A stretch of 64,000 nucleotides of DNA, taken from the NCBI RefSeq assembly GCF_037975245.1, contig NC_092577.1:23710398-23774397 (forward strand), in the 5' to 3' direction. The notes below the pieces were generated by a model that saw only the letters and a list, made by a program, of their open reading frames with translations, was not told the origin of the DNA and did no database searches. Every line of letters starts with the position of its first letter. Within the stretch, counting starts at the first letter, position 1. This stretch comes from Apostichopus japonicus (taxonomy: Eukaryota > Echinodermata > Holothuroidea > Aspidochirotida > Stichopodidae). This document shows positions 52,024 to 63,015 of this stretch, one piece after another. A program made the translations under genes and the position numbers.

Positions 52024-53828
52024 GTGGTGGCACTCAACGGGTTCACAATTTTCGTTACACTGGATATGCAAAGTTTGTATGAGGTTCATGTGGACTCACC
52101 ATTCTAAATCGTGATAACAGAAGAAAGGTATTTCAGGTACTTTGCAAGTATGTGATTTTTAATAGGACAATGAGCAATTTCAACGTGGAAAATTTACGAG
52201 TGCCACCCTTTAGATATTTAAAATTGACAGTGCATCTTCCCATTGTAAACATTTTGTAGTCATGGAGTCTCATTAGATTTCCAATGATGCCAAGAGAATG
52301 CAGATGGAATCTACATACTTATTTTGAGGCAGTAAATATTCCACAGGCTAAAAATATTTAAATGAACAGGTTAGGGCCGCCTTGTTTCGCCAAATGCAAA
52401 TTAAAATGTACGAACATAGAAACAGTGTCACAGATAAATACACTTGATATATTATGGCTTACAATATGTAATTTATTGAAAATAGCAATACCAGAAGGTA
52501 AATAGACAAATTTTTGGATACCCGACGGTTCCTAGTTTTTTGTACCTGTGTAAACATTAGTATCTATGAAGTCATGATGGTGTGTGTATGTGTGTCACGC
52601 TCCTTGTAGTCACCATAAGTAGACAATGCCTTGGTGAATCAAGTTCGTACTTGGTATGCAGGTTCTCCATAACGAGTTCAATAATCCTACTGTTTTTGGT
52701 GAAAGTCAAAGGTCAAACTCTAAAATCTGTGTGAATTCCTCCATATCGGCTCATATTTGGTATATTGATTCCTTGTGGTTAGTACATAACCACTATTGTT
52801 TTTGGTGTAGGTCAAAGGTCAGGAGGGGTCAAACACTGAAAATCTGGAAAAATCGAATTGACAGCTTGTAATCAGCATAACTTAACAAGGTTAGCTTGTA
52901 GCCACTTTATACTTGTTTCTTAAACATGTATACCATGGGTATTAAACTAATATAAGTATCACATACGCACAGGAAGTCTTGGATATAGTAGACAATTAAG
53001 TGCCCTTAATCTGAGAAGGATATAATGAATTTTAGGTGTGTTTCATGAGGGGGGGGGGGGAGAATTGTAAACACCAAAATTGTGTAAATATCTTGTCAAC
53101 TGGATAATCCAAGCTGGACATACATAAACCTGTCAAAATTTGCAATACTGGTGAGCTCAAGTGATGTTGTATATTGCACATTAACCAATAGTTACAACAG
53201 TTAGTTATGTATCCTGTGATCTCAAATTCTCTTACATGAATTATATCATAGTCTGATTATTAGTCGGTTATTCACAACTGTGACATAGACTAGGTCATAG
53301 TGATGTATGTGTTCAAGGGGTGTGGCATACCCACACAAACCCACTCCTGCCCCACAACCCTGGAAATTATGCACACACCACTGAGAGTATACTCATTATG
53401 TATAGACCAAAACTATAGCTAGCGTTAATTGTAGAGTAATAAGTTATTCAACTCCAAGCTTTATTTAGCAAGTAGCTGGGCTGAGTAGTGGAGTAGTATA
53501 CTCAATTATTCTTCATAGTCCAATATACAATCTTACTAGCTACTGTGTATTCTGGTTATTGAGAGCCAATATCCTTAAAACCAATGTGCTGGAATATGGA
53601 GTGTGCCCTTGGAGCATGAAAGAGCAAAGCAAAAAATACAGCAGCCACATAACCAGAAGAAGAGTCTTAGTCTAGGTTGGGAATTTGACCACGAAGATGA
53701 CCACATATACATCACAACACTTGCCATACATGTACATTTTTCAATAAAATTCATTAAAAAACATATGGCAAGGAACAAGGAACCACTATGCACAGTTGCG
53801 TTCTTATTTTTCTGTAACATTCTTTCAG
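52024..53828. other. Long intron; repeat pieces
   Basis: An element end like the 48.3-kb repeat, tgtacctgtgtaaacattag, lies at 52541-52560. AGGTCA phrases ('ggtcaaaggtcaggaggggt') lie at 52600-52900. A G-run lies at about 53050-53060. No exon recognised. Confidence 0.4.
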
Positions 53829-54035
53829 GAAGAGATGGAGCACTACAGACATCAAGATGCAGGTTTTGTTGCTGATGCTGTCAACATGCCAAATGGAATT
53901 CAGCTAACAGAGGACCAACAAGCAGCATTCACCCTTGAATTCAACCTGGATGTTTCTGCACTTCGTCTGGAACAAGACCAGATCAGCTATTTCGTCGCAG
54001 CCAAAGACTTTCTGCACAACATTCTCAACAATTAA
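53829..54035 (+). pseudogene. Last exon of the integrase-family gene
   Basis: Acceptor taacattctttcag precedes EEMEHYRHQDAGFVADAVNM, then LTEDQQAAFTLEFNLDVSAL, and FVAAKDFLHNILNN-stop. It is the only exon here with a long clean frame (68 codons) and codes for an acidic helical C-terminus, as in relatives. The link to the preceding exon is by position and family layout. Confidence 0.55.
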
Positions 54036-54114
54036 TTGGCATTGAAAACAAGTACTGCAGATGAGTGTGAAGAGGATGTTACACTATACTACAGTATAAA
54101 CACAAAAACAGTTT

Positions 54115-55080
54115 TTAGCTCATACCAGCATGCTGGTGTGAGCTATTGTTACAGTGCGGCGTGTATCACTCTATCCGTGAACAATTGGTAAAAACCGCTC
54201 CCACTCGCACGGTGTTTAATGCAACTTTCATGAAACTTGGACACAAGGACCGACCATTGGGTATAGGGCTATCAGAGATGGTCCGAAATTTTTAATAGAG
54301 AACAGTGTAAAAGGGGGAATAGTATAGCGGGGAAGGAAATGTAATTTTGTGAATACACTCAAAAGGCTTCTTTTCCTACCAATTCTATGGTATTATGTAG
54401 AGCATTTGTCACATTGGTACTTTGCCAGTGCCTTCTTTGGGTTGTTTGGGATATTTTGGGCCCAAGTCACCTTGGGGCCATTTTATGAAATCACTCAAAA
54501 TGAGTTGTTTCCTACAAATTTCCCTAAATTTGGTTTGGCCCTTACATTTTGGGGCCCTCAAATTTGTTACATATTTTGGGCCCTCATTTTTTTCACAGGT
54601 GTGGGGGGAGTGGGGGTCAAAATTTTCTTTCAACATAAAATTTTTAGCCCCATGGACCCAGAATTGGTGGAATCTGAAAAATAGCCAGAAATTTTGTGGC
54701 ACAAAAAGTTTTGTGGGCCCTACATTTTCGGGGCTCTGGAAGGTATGAGCTTATGCACCATTTGTTGATTCTTTCACAGCAGCAAAATCACGGTCAAGCT
54801 AAAGTGGTTACAAGCAAGGGATGTCACATGTGTGACAGCCCTTGCTTGTAACCACTTTAGCTCGAAGTGTAATATATTTAACTTAAGTGGAATTCAATTA
54901 AGCTAAAGTGAAATAAAATTCGACTTAGGTAAAATGTCTTTACTAAAGTGTAATATGTAGTGTTAAGAAAATCCAAACTCTGCGTCCGTTTTGGTTGCAA
55001 AGAGGGTGTAAATTGATAATAGAGAACTAATGGTGCAGAGCTCACACCAGAAGTGGGGTCATGTTATGATACTGTGCAAC
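54115..55080 (+). repeat. Repeat beginning with palindromic AGCTCATACCAG / CTGGTGTGAGCT
   Basis: The left end agctcataccagcatgctgg tgtgagct is a near-perfect palindrome. The far end carries gagctcacaccag at about 55038-55050, so inverted ends bracket about 0.9 kb. A GGGCCC-rich middle ('ttttgggcccaagtcacctt', 'ttttggggccctcaaatttg') yields long but meaningless frames. Similar AGCTCAxxTGAGC-ended repeats are common in marine invertebrates, by my recollection. Confidence 0.45.
54797..54862. repeat. Perfect 24-bp inverted repeat with 18-nt loop
   Basis: Arms 54797-54820 and 54839-54862 are exact reverse complements (agctaaagtggttacaag...). The loop contains gtcacatgtgtgac, itself palindromic. 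CTTAAGTG/AATTAAGC motifs follow to 54960, as at 24 kb. Confidence 0.85.
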
Positions 55081-56949
55081 ACTCCTTTTCTAAGGTGTTT
55101 ACACAAAATGACCACTACATGACCATTGACCCCAACTTCCTGAACACCCCCAAATGAAGCACCACGATAGTATCAATATGACAAACAATCAAGACTGCGC
55201 CATAATCACTGCAGGAAAAGAAGCATTTTCAGTGTTTTCATGAAATTACCCAAAATGACCACTGACCCTAAATCCATGAACACGTCAAATGAAGCACTCC
55301 AAAAGTAGCACTATGACACACAAACATGACTGTGTCATAATTATTCATTTCTATGGCAGTTTTAAGCTAGATACAGCAGTTTTAGGATAAAATATATACA
55401 TATAAGCATTGTATATGCTAGATAACGTAAAATGCAACGTTACCTCAGGATAATACTCGTCACACCATGTACTATTTGTGAAGGTAGGCTGCAATTATTA
55501 AGGGCCAGGTTAAGGAAAATCAGAACAAAACAAACTCTTATAATCCAATTTTTGGATCAAAATCAATGAAATTTGTCAATGAAAAAAAAAAGGTTTGGAA
55601 TAAAATAGAATAACAACAAACATTTGCATAAGATGTTTCATAGTAAATATATTAAACAATGGCATCAATGATTCTGTAGCACACTTACTTTGGTCAAAGC
55701 CTTTGACCATTAGTGACAGATCCTGTATGATCTAAATAGCATCCCTCAATATTGATAGAAAAACATTACGGATGGAATGAAACAGCTACCTAACATAGGC
55801 TGAAAGAAATAGTTACTGCACACAATATCAGCAAACAGAGTTTAGGCTATATAAATCACACAAGATAAAAAAGAAATAACCATAGGCGTAACTTCCCTAC
55901 CAGTTTCGGGCAGTCAGGAATTTTTTTCAGGAAAATAATGATTGCGTTTCTTGAGGAAAAGAAATTTGTTTACATAAATTTACTTGAAAAGTTCCCAAAT
56001 ATAGCACCAGATTGCATCTAAGGACACTTAAGTATTCATAGAATTCTTTAAAGGGAAGGTGACACCCTTTCAAACTTTGCCCCCCCTTGACATACTACAT
56101 CCGCTGCCCATGGAATTATCCTTTCTATAAATTCATGCAAATGTTTATTTTGTCAATAATAGTGACCTAGCTATTGTTGTGAAAATAGCATCCCTGAATA
56201 TTGATAGAAAAATATGTTACGGAATGTATAAAACAGCACTATAACATAGGCTGGCAAGAAGAGTTATTGCATATAATGTCATCAGCAGCAGCAGCAGTAA
56301 TAGGTGCAAATGAAATGTTTATAAATCACACAATGTTTCAGCTTTACATAAAAAATAAGTGTCCTGCTATATCTATCCTTGTGAAATAGCATCCCTGGAT
56401 ATTGATAGAAAATTATGTTATGGACGGAATAAAAACAACTAGAAGTGATAGCCTGTCAATTAACATACAGAACATGCCATATAATAAAATGCCGACCTTT
56501 ACCTGTTCCAGAATCAACAGGGTTCACATACTAACTCGGGGCAACTTGCATACATGTACCAAGTAATATATTCATTTAACACACTGCTGGTTTAGAAGGT
56601 TACAATGTCTTCAGTTTTTCCATCTGAATATAAGTTGTCCTCTCACAATGGGCAGACTTAAGTGCGAGATTTATCCAATATTCAGATGACCTAATTGTTT
56701 GCTAGCTAAATTGTCAAAATATTGTTTAGGCTATACCATTCATGAATATCAATGAGATTTTACATGTCATACACTTGAGTTTGAAAAAAATCAGACTTAC
56801 GGTTATGGAGATATTGAAGTTAGAGGAAATTCACTTTAAGCACCACCTACTCATTAATATGCATGTAATACCCATGCTTTTAGTGATTGACCCATTGATC
56901 TCTAATGACCTATCACAATTAGTGATTACACATGTACCTCTCAGATAAA
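55081..56949. other. No gene recognised; three diverged copies of an about 150-bp unit
   Basis: The phrase agcatccctnaatattgata followed by gaaaaa..ttacgga recurs at about 55740, 56188 and 56389, with 'acataggctg' about 50 bp on in the first two. These are old, diverged tandem or dispersed copies. No exon recognised. Confidence 0.45.
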
Positions 56950-57245
56950 TTGCTACACGGTTCCCTAATTTGTTACCTGAGCCCTCAAAATCATCATGTA
57001 CAGGTCTATCACTCATTAAATATGATAGGAAACCATGAAAATGAAATATATAATATATTAATTACAAACAAACTGTTGAATTATTAGTTCCAATGACAAG
57101 TATCTTTGAATACATCCATTTTTGTGCTTCAGCATTACCAGTATGTGATACAGTGCATTTAGTGTTACACAGATCATAGTGGAAATAAAAATAGGGTACC
57201 TGATTACCTGACAGGTAATGTCTCTTATTACCTATGTAAACACTA
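56950..57245 (+). repeat. Interspersed repeat, partner of 48319-48670
   Basis: Matches the 48.3-kb copy over most of its length in direct orientation. It ends in attacctatgtaaacacta, the inverted counterpart of the start tagtgtttacacggg of the other copy, which supports a DNA element with inverted ends. Confidence 0.6.
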
Positions 57246-57289
57246 ATCACAATTAATAGATTTCAGTTACTCAATATGGGCCAACCCAC

Positions 57290-57620
57290 ATACTAAATAT
57301 GAGATCAAGTAAAGTTCAACTTCTTGAGATATCGTGATTACGAGCCAGCATTTCAGTTTTGACCTCTACCAAAATCAATATGGCCTGAGACCTGAATATG
57401 AGGAACCTATTGAATACATCCTGTTAAAGGTTTTCACTCTATGATGACATTTGACCACACCCCAAAACAATAGGGACCTAGAACTCATTATGGGTAATCA
57501 GCATACTGAGTAAGAGAATAGTTGAATGTTACTTTATCAAGATATCTTGTTTACAAGCAGCTTTACACGTACACACACCATCATAATTGCATAAATTCCC
57601 TTTGCATATAGCACAGAACC
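57290..57620 (+). repeat. AGGTCA-family repeat copy, degenerate
   Basis: Contains 'caacttcttgagatatcgtg', 'gaccacaccccaaaacaatag', and ends with 'ataattgcataaattccctt', the family end motif. Confidence 0.45.
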
Positions 57621-57893
57621 AAAGGCAATAACTGAAAATCATTATTGCCAACTCCTAAAACTTATTACAAAGCTTTTTTTTTATATGCAGCGGCCCCAAT
57701 ACTTAAAAATTATCTTTCATCATAAATGCGTGATCATACTGGAAGAATCTCATGATGCTTGTAACTACTTTGGTTAACTAATTAAAACAATTTTTAATAG
57801 ATATATATGAGATAGATTGCGAAATACTCGTAACACCACAAAAATAGTTGAAACACTGGTATGAGCTAAGACGAGCAGCTGTGTTGCACAAGT

Positions 57894-58169
57894 CTACATC
57901 TTGCCAAAGCCTGGAGAACACAAAACAGCCTCCATCATCATGTCTGCAAAGAACTTGGTGTCTTCCACACCCCTTGGGAGGTGTAATTCCAGCCCGCAGG
58001 TTGACGCTATTGGGAGGGGTTTTGTTCCATCACGGACACTGAAAAACTCCATATCTATTTGTTTGTGAAATCCTGTTGGAGGTATTCCATCAGCGCCAGT
58101 GCAGAACCGGAGGATATGATGTAGTTCAATTTGAATGTTGTCTGTTGTGCCATCACCCAATTCTATTTC
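57894..58169 (-). CDS. Last exon of a HECT-type E3 ubiquitin ligase gene
   Basis: HECT ligases take ubiquitin from an E2 onto a catalytic Cys in the C-lobe before passing it to the substrate. On the minus strand an acceptor (catgtattgctctcag) leads into 91 codons: HHILRFCTGADGIPPTGFHK, then KPLPIASTCGLELHLPRG and FADMMMEAVLCSPGFGKM-stop. FxTGxxxxPPxGF and LPxASTCxxxLxLP are the hallmark C-lobe blocks, with the catalytic Cys in ASTC. The exon is open and clean. Upstream exons were not recognised before the repeats at 58.4 kb, so the gene is partial here. It points toward the integrase-family gene. Confidence 0.75.
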   Translation of the reverse strand, partial: EIELGDGTTDNIQIELHHILRFCTGADGIPPTGFHKQIDMEFFSVRDGTKPLPIASTCGLELHLPRGVEDTKFFADMMMEAVLCSPGFGKM

Positions 58170-58399
58170 CTGAGAGCAATACATGAAATAGAACATAAAA
58201 GATGCAATAGATCGACTTCACATATTGTAACATTCCTTACACCCAATACAGATATGCTAGTCTTCAAAATATATTCCAGTGTTCTTAAACCACAAAATCA
58301 TTATTTTTTAGTAACAAGAACGCAACTGTGCGTAGTGATTCCTTGCCATATTTTTTACGAATTTCATTATTGATTGTTCATAGAGATTGAAACAATATT

Positions 58400-58913
58400 G
58401 TGGGGGTTGAAACATTCCAGTGTGGTATTTGTAGTAGCCAGTGGTGACAGAACCAGCTGGGTGACAATTGGACAAGTTTGATTGTTTGTGGCCACAAAAA
58501 TTTGAATAACCAAAGAAACTAATACAGGTCAGAGGAGCTCAACCTGAGGTCAAAGGTCAACCAGATGCGGGTTGACTATTAGACTACAATAGCGTAACTC
58601 CCAACCTTGAGAGACATTTTGTTGTCAAGTTATTCCAAAAATACTAGTTTTTGATCCCTAATTGACCCTTGTTGACCTTGGATCACATGACCGTTATGCT
58701 TGGAAACGATCCTCTGCCATATTCACAACTAGTTCCAAAATATCAACCATGGACCCTGTCAATGGGAGTTATTGCTTTTTTAAATATTTTGGTTTTTGGC
58801 CCCTAACTGACCAAAAACAATAGGGGTCATGTACTCAGTATGGGTAACCTTCATGCCAAATATGAAATGTGTACAGGTTGTCTTCAGATATCGTGATTAC
58901 GAGCAAGTGTCAC
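58400..58913 (+). repeat. AGGTCA-family repeat, left part (split by a Tx1-A LINE)
   Basis: Phrases shared with copy 1: 'ccagatgcgggttgactatt', 'aaaaatactagtttttgatc', 'ggatcacatgaccgtta', 'gaccaaaaacaatagggg'. It ends at 'gattacgagcaagtgtcac', where the Tx1-A copy starts; the right part resumes at 61118. Confidence 0.65.
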
Positions 58914-58921
58914 TTTCGCTT

Positions 58922-60553
58922 TCGAAGATGAAGAATGGCAAGTCCCCGGGTTCGGACGGGCTTCCGAGGGAGTTCTACCGGGCCTTCTGGGCAATAATAG
59001 GACCCGACATCAGAGCCGTCTTCAAAGACGCCTTCCAAAACAAGCCAGAGTTAAGCCAAAGTCAACGTCTGGGCATGATTACTTTGCTGCCCAAGTCTGG
59101 GGACCCCTTGGATCCTCATAACAAGCGTCCGATCACCTTGTTAAATGTGGACTACAAGTTGCTGGCTAAGGCTTTGTGTAACCGCCTTGCACTGGCTATG
59201 CCACATCTTGTGGGTGATCTCCAGACTTGTGCAGTGAAGGGTCATTGCATCCAGCAGAACTTGTGGTTGATGCGCGACTCGACCGACTTTGTTATTGAGC
59301 GTGATCTGCCATGTGCATTGGTGTCTCTTGACCAGCAGAAGGCCTTTGACATGGTGGATCGCGTTTTTTTTAATGAAGGTTTTGGAGACGTTTAAAGATG
59401 CATCCAAATTTTCGTAAATGGATTTCTGTTTTGTATCAGGAAAGTTTCAGTTCTGTAATCGTAAATGGGTTTTGTTCGGAGGTTTTTGACGTAGAGAGGG
59501 GGGGTGCGCCAGGGGTGCCCTCTGTCTTCATTACTTTGTTTTGTTTAGCGAGTACCTCTCTCGTCTTTTGGAAAGGGACTCCAGACTTGTTCCATTCGTT
59601 GTGCCAGGGGGTGCCAATTAAATGCATTCAATATGCTGATGACGTCACGTGTGTTGTTTCGAGTCTGTGCTCCTTTCGTGCCCTCTCGCAGGATTTATCT
59701 ATCTTTGAGAGAGCTACCGGGGCGAAGTTGAATCCGGGAAAGACAAAGGGCCTTCGTCTTGGTAGCTGGAGATACAGAGATTTACTATTCGGTGGTCAGA
59801 TCAGAATATCAAAATTAATGGTATATGCTTCGGCTACGATGCACCTTGTGATGTCACCTGGAACGAGAGGGCTGAGGTATTGAGAGCAGGCTCGAAACTT
59901 TTGACACCCGCTGGCTTTCGATCTTAGGGAAAGTCACCGTTATTAATCGTTTTGTTTCGCCCACCTTGTGGTACCCGGGCGCGGTGTACCCAATTTCGCG
60001 TCGCGCCCTGGTGCGGTTGGAGAGAGCGATATTTTCTTTCATTTGGTCGGGTGGTACAGAGCTGGTCGAGAGGGCGGTATTGTACCAAAAACTTGAAGAG
60101 GGGACTAGGGTGGTTCATCTGGGAAGTAAATTAACCTCTTTGTTATTTAAGGAATTGTTTGTAGCGGTGACTGACCCAGGGTTGCCTTGTTCATATTTTG
60201 TACGTTTTTGGGGCGGATTGCACCTGCGTCGGTGGGTCCCGGCGCTGTTTAACAACAGAGAACCGCATAGTAGTACTCCAAACAGGGTGGTGAGTGTCAT
60301 TTGCTCCGCTCTGATTGAGTTGCCCCCTGTTGACCTGTCACAGCCGGCCCTCGCTCACAGTTCGTTGCGGGATAGGGCCTTGAATGCAATTTTTGTACAG
60401 GGACGTCATTCTGCCGAAGTATGGCGTTCGGTGCATTCGAGGCTGAATGGTTGCAGGCTCCGTGATCTTGCATGGAGAATTGCACACGGTGCCTTGGTGA
60501 CCAACCTTAAAAGGGTGATGGACTGTGCCCAAGGACCGGCTGTGACAGCTTAG
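58922..60553 (+). pseudogene. Tx1-A ORF2 reverse transcriptase and post-RT region
   Basis: Blocks: KSPGSDGLPREFYRAFWAII, RLGMITLLPKSGDPLDPHNK, CALVSLDQQKAFDMVDRVFF in the first open piece to 59395. After shifts come IQYADDVTCVVSSLCSFRAL and RATGAKLNPGKTKGLRLGSW to 59880, then RALVRLERAIFSFIWSGGTE and LRDLAWRIAHGALVTNLKR to 60553. Frame changes occur near 59370 (extra T in a T-run), 59880 and 60515 (loss of the 'yhwrlg' codons). The catalytic YADD is intact. Confidence 0.8.
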
Positions 60554-60563
60554 AGAGTACCGC

Positions 60564-60957
60564 TCATGTTTTTTGGCATTGTTGCTTTGTTTTAAACTTA
60601 TGGGAGTGGTTCCAGACCTGGACCGACCGTGTAACGGGAGACCGTTCATGGTCGGTAGGACAGGGCTTTATATTATACGGGGTAGACCCTCCAGTTTGTT
60701 CGATTGCTGTATTGCATCGCATTATTTTTGTTTGCTCTATTGTGAAAAAACATGTATGACGGAATAGATGTGATGTGGTTTTCAGGGGGACGGTTGCCAG
60801 TTGGCAGGCAGTCCTGGAGGCGGTGCAGTCTGACATTCGCCTTAAAGTTGAAGGCGATTTTCGCCGTTTGTCGGGGGCTGCCTCTTTTGGACGGTGGTGT
60901 GCTGGGGAGGGGTTTTTCGTTTCGCTGCGTGCGGGTCGTCCTTTTGTAGTTTTTTGA
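60564..60957 (+). pseudogene. Tx1-A ORF2 end (copy at 58.9-61.1 kb)
   Basis: Covers the zinc site remnant ('agtaccgctcatgttttttg' encodes STAHVFW) and reaches the ORF2 end RLSGAASFGRWCAGEGFFVS, LRAGRPFVVF-stop. The frame 60775-60957 is open. The 3' UTR follows to 61117. Confidence 0.7.
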
Positions 60958-61117
60958 ATGTTTCTGTGGGGGGCGTTTTTGGTCACTTGCAGGTCGACGG
61001 GCGTATGTTGTTTTTTAGCTCGCTTGACCTGAGTTTCGTTTTTCAGAATGGGATGGTTCGGTAGTGCCGTTTGGCCGTGACGTTTTGTATCCCGCATGGC
61101 GGATCACGTAAAAAGCA

Positions 61118-61945
61118 CACACATACACACATGAAGTGACCTTTGACCTCTTGGTAATACCTGTAGGGTGGATATACTTAATATGAGTATAAACCTCAAT
61201 ATGGGCAACCAGCATACCAAGTATGACATTCAATTAGGTTTCCCTCATTGAATTATCATGATTACTACATTTTTTACTACATCTGACTTTTCACCTCAAC
61301 CAAAACTAGTAGCATTTATCTACTCATTATGGTAAACGTAAGTACCAAATGTGAGCTTCATCCAACTTTTACTCATTGAGTTATCTTGATTACGAGGTTC
61401 TCAGTGTTTAAACTCTATTGACCTCTTGGTAAAACTTGTACGGTTCATCTAGTTGATATGAGTAACATACATACTAAGTATGAGGTTCACCCAAGTTTCT
61501 CTCATCGAGTTAGTCTGATTACCAAAATGAATAGCACTTATTTACTCCTCATGGTCATACTATGTTCCAAATGACCTTTGAACTACGGTCAAAATAATGG
61601 GTTCTTACTCAATATGGGCAACCAACATAATAAGTATGACATTCGATTAAATTTCCCTCATTGAATTAGCATGATTACTAAATTTCTTACCATTTTTTAC
61701 AATAGCTGACCTTTGATCTGAAGCAAAAATAATAGCATTTATCTAGCTATGTACCAAATATGAGCTTCATCCAGGTTGTGAGCTTGATAACAAGGTTTTC
61801 AGTGTGTGACCTCTGTTGACCTTTAACCTGTTACAAATTAAATAGCTTTCCCCCATTTTCCCCCATTGAGAAAGCCTGATTACAAGCTCCTGTCACACAT
61901 ACATATGCAGTCATGTCTACATAGATTCATTTGGATGTTGCCAAG
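61118..61945 (+). repeat. AGGTCA-family repeat, right part
   Basis: Continues the host repeat after the LINE: 'gaagtgacctttgacctctt' and 'gaccttttgacct'-like phrases, with 'ttaatatgagtaw..catactaagtatgag' repeated several times. It ends with 'gtctacatagattcatttgg' and 'gccaaggaaccaaaaac', the family end. Confidence 0.6.
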
Positions 61946-62258
61946 GAACCAAAAACAAATATATTTGATTTCAACCATTTATATTTATGACACTTACTCC
62001 AAGCCTTGCGTAGGAACTCTTCCCAGCAATATATGGTCTCCTCCTCCTTGTCACGATGTGCACAATTCTCTGACCACCTAATGTGAAACAACTTGTTGAC
62101 AGAAGAGAAGGTGCTTTTTACGTGACCCGCCATGCGGGATACAAAACGTCACGGCCAAACGGCACTACCGAACCATCCCATTCTGACAAACGAGCCAAAA
62201 AAACATGCGCCCGCCGACCTGCAGAGACAAAACGCCCAACCCCCCCCCACTGAAACAT

Positions 62259-63015
62259 TCAAAAACGTACAGAAGGACGACCCGCACGCAGCGAAACGAA
62301 AAACCCCTCCCCAGCACACCAGCGTCCAAAAAAGGCAGCCCCAGATAAACGGCGAAAATCGCCTTCAATCTGAACGCGAATGTCGGACTTCACCGCCTCT
62401 AGGACTGCCTGCCGACTGGCAAATTTCCCCCTAAAAACCAAATTACACCTATTCCGCCAAACATGTTTTTTTACAATAGAGCAAACAAAAATGATGCGGT
62501 GCAACACAGCTACCGAACAAACTGGAGGGTCTACCCCATATAAAATAAAGCCCTGCCCTACCGACCATGAACGGTCTTCCCGTAACACGGTCGGTCCAGG
62601 TCTGGAACCACTCCCATAAGTTTACTACAAAGTAACAATGCCAAAAAACATGAGCAGTACTCTCTAAGCTGTCACAGCCGGTCCTAGGGCACAGTCCATC
62701 ACCCAATCGCCAATGATATCTTTTTAGGTTGGTCACCAAGGCACCGTGTGCAACTCTCCATGCAAGATCACGGAGCCTGTAACCATTCAGCCTTGAATGC
62801 ACCGAACGCCATACTTCGGCAGAATGACGTCCCTGGACAAAAGTTGCATTCAAGGCCTTATCCCTCAACGAACTGTGAACGAGGGCCGGCTGTGACAGGT
62901 CAACAGGGGGCAACTCAATCAGAGCGGAGCAGATGACACGCACCACCCTGTTTGGAGTACTACTATGCGGTTCTCTGTTGCTAAACAGCGCCGGGACCCA
63001 TCGACGCAGGTGCAA
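62259..63015 (-). pseudogene. Tx1-A ORF2 post-RT region and zinc site (antisense copy)
   Basis: Reads HLRRWVPALFSNREPHSSTP, SVHSRLNGYRLRDLAWRVAH, GDGLCPRTGCDSLESTAHVF and WHC (zinc site). After a one-base loss near 62580 it continues SWSVGQGFILYGVDPPVCSV, KKHVWRNRCNLVFRGKFASR, to LRAGRPSVRF-stop at 62259. It shows where ORF2 normally ends. Confidence 0.8.

Larger units (their letters stand above)
46383..54035 (+). pseudogene. Decayed multi-exon gene of the metazoan integrase-core (DDE) protein family
   Basis: Exon-like blocks with AG/GT borders lie at 46383-46531, 46971-47112, 47753-47853, 49640-49797, 49872-49924, 51756-52023 and 53829-54035 (stop). In order they give an N-terminal helix-turn-helix-like segment (HLVGLGYTNKIIAEMMG, RKKDICGEVT), a second helical part (MVTAALTRNPNYGEKMVHGL), then the integrase core: HVEGPNSVWHIDGNQKLIR, WRFVIHGGIDGYNRITVFLR, KVSSDKGGE, HNERIERLWRD, and a tail LDIAADIDLMVLHLVFLPII. 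The acidic D, D, E residues of the core are visible. Such proteins, with introns, are widespread uncharacterised genes in marine animals and fish. Several reading-frame breaks and a shortened core exon suggest it is no longer functional. Introns are retained, so this is not a retrocopy. Confidence 0.7.
58914..61117 (+). mobile_element. Tx1-A LINE, 2.2-kb copy inserted in an AGGTCA repeat
   Basis: Starts at the RT domain (tttcgaagatgaagaatggc) and ends ggatcacgtaaaaagcac. The left flank ends gtgtcac and the right flank continues acacatacacac, so the target was a cacac run, and the duplication is hard to delimit. It is the cleanest sense-strand RT copy of the family, but with frameshifts. Confidence 0.8.

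Noticed and set aside
54349-54684. 111-codon aromatic-rich frame that looks membrane-like
   Set aside because: It lies inside a GGGCCC-rich repeat and its Trp/Phe content follows from ttttgg/gggccc phrases.
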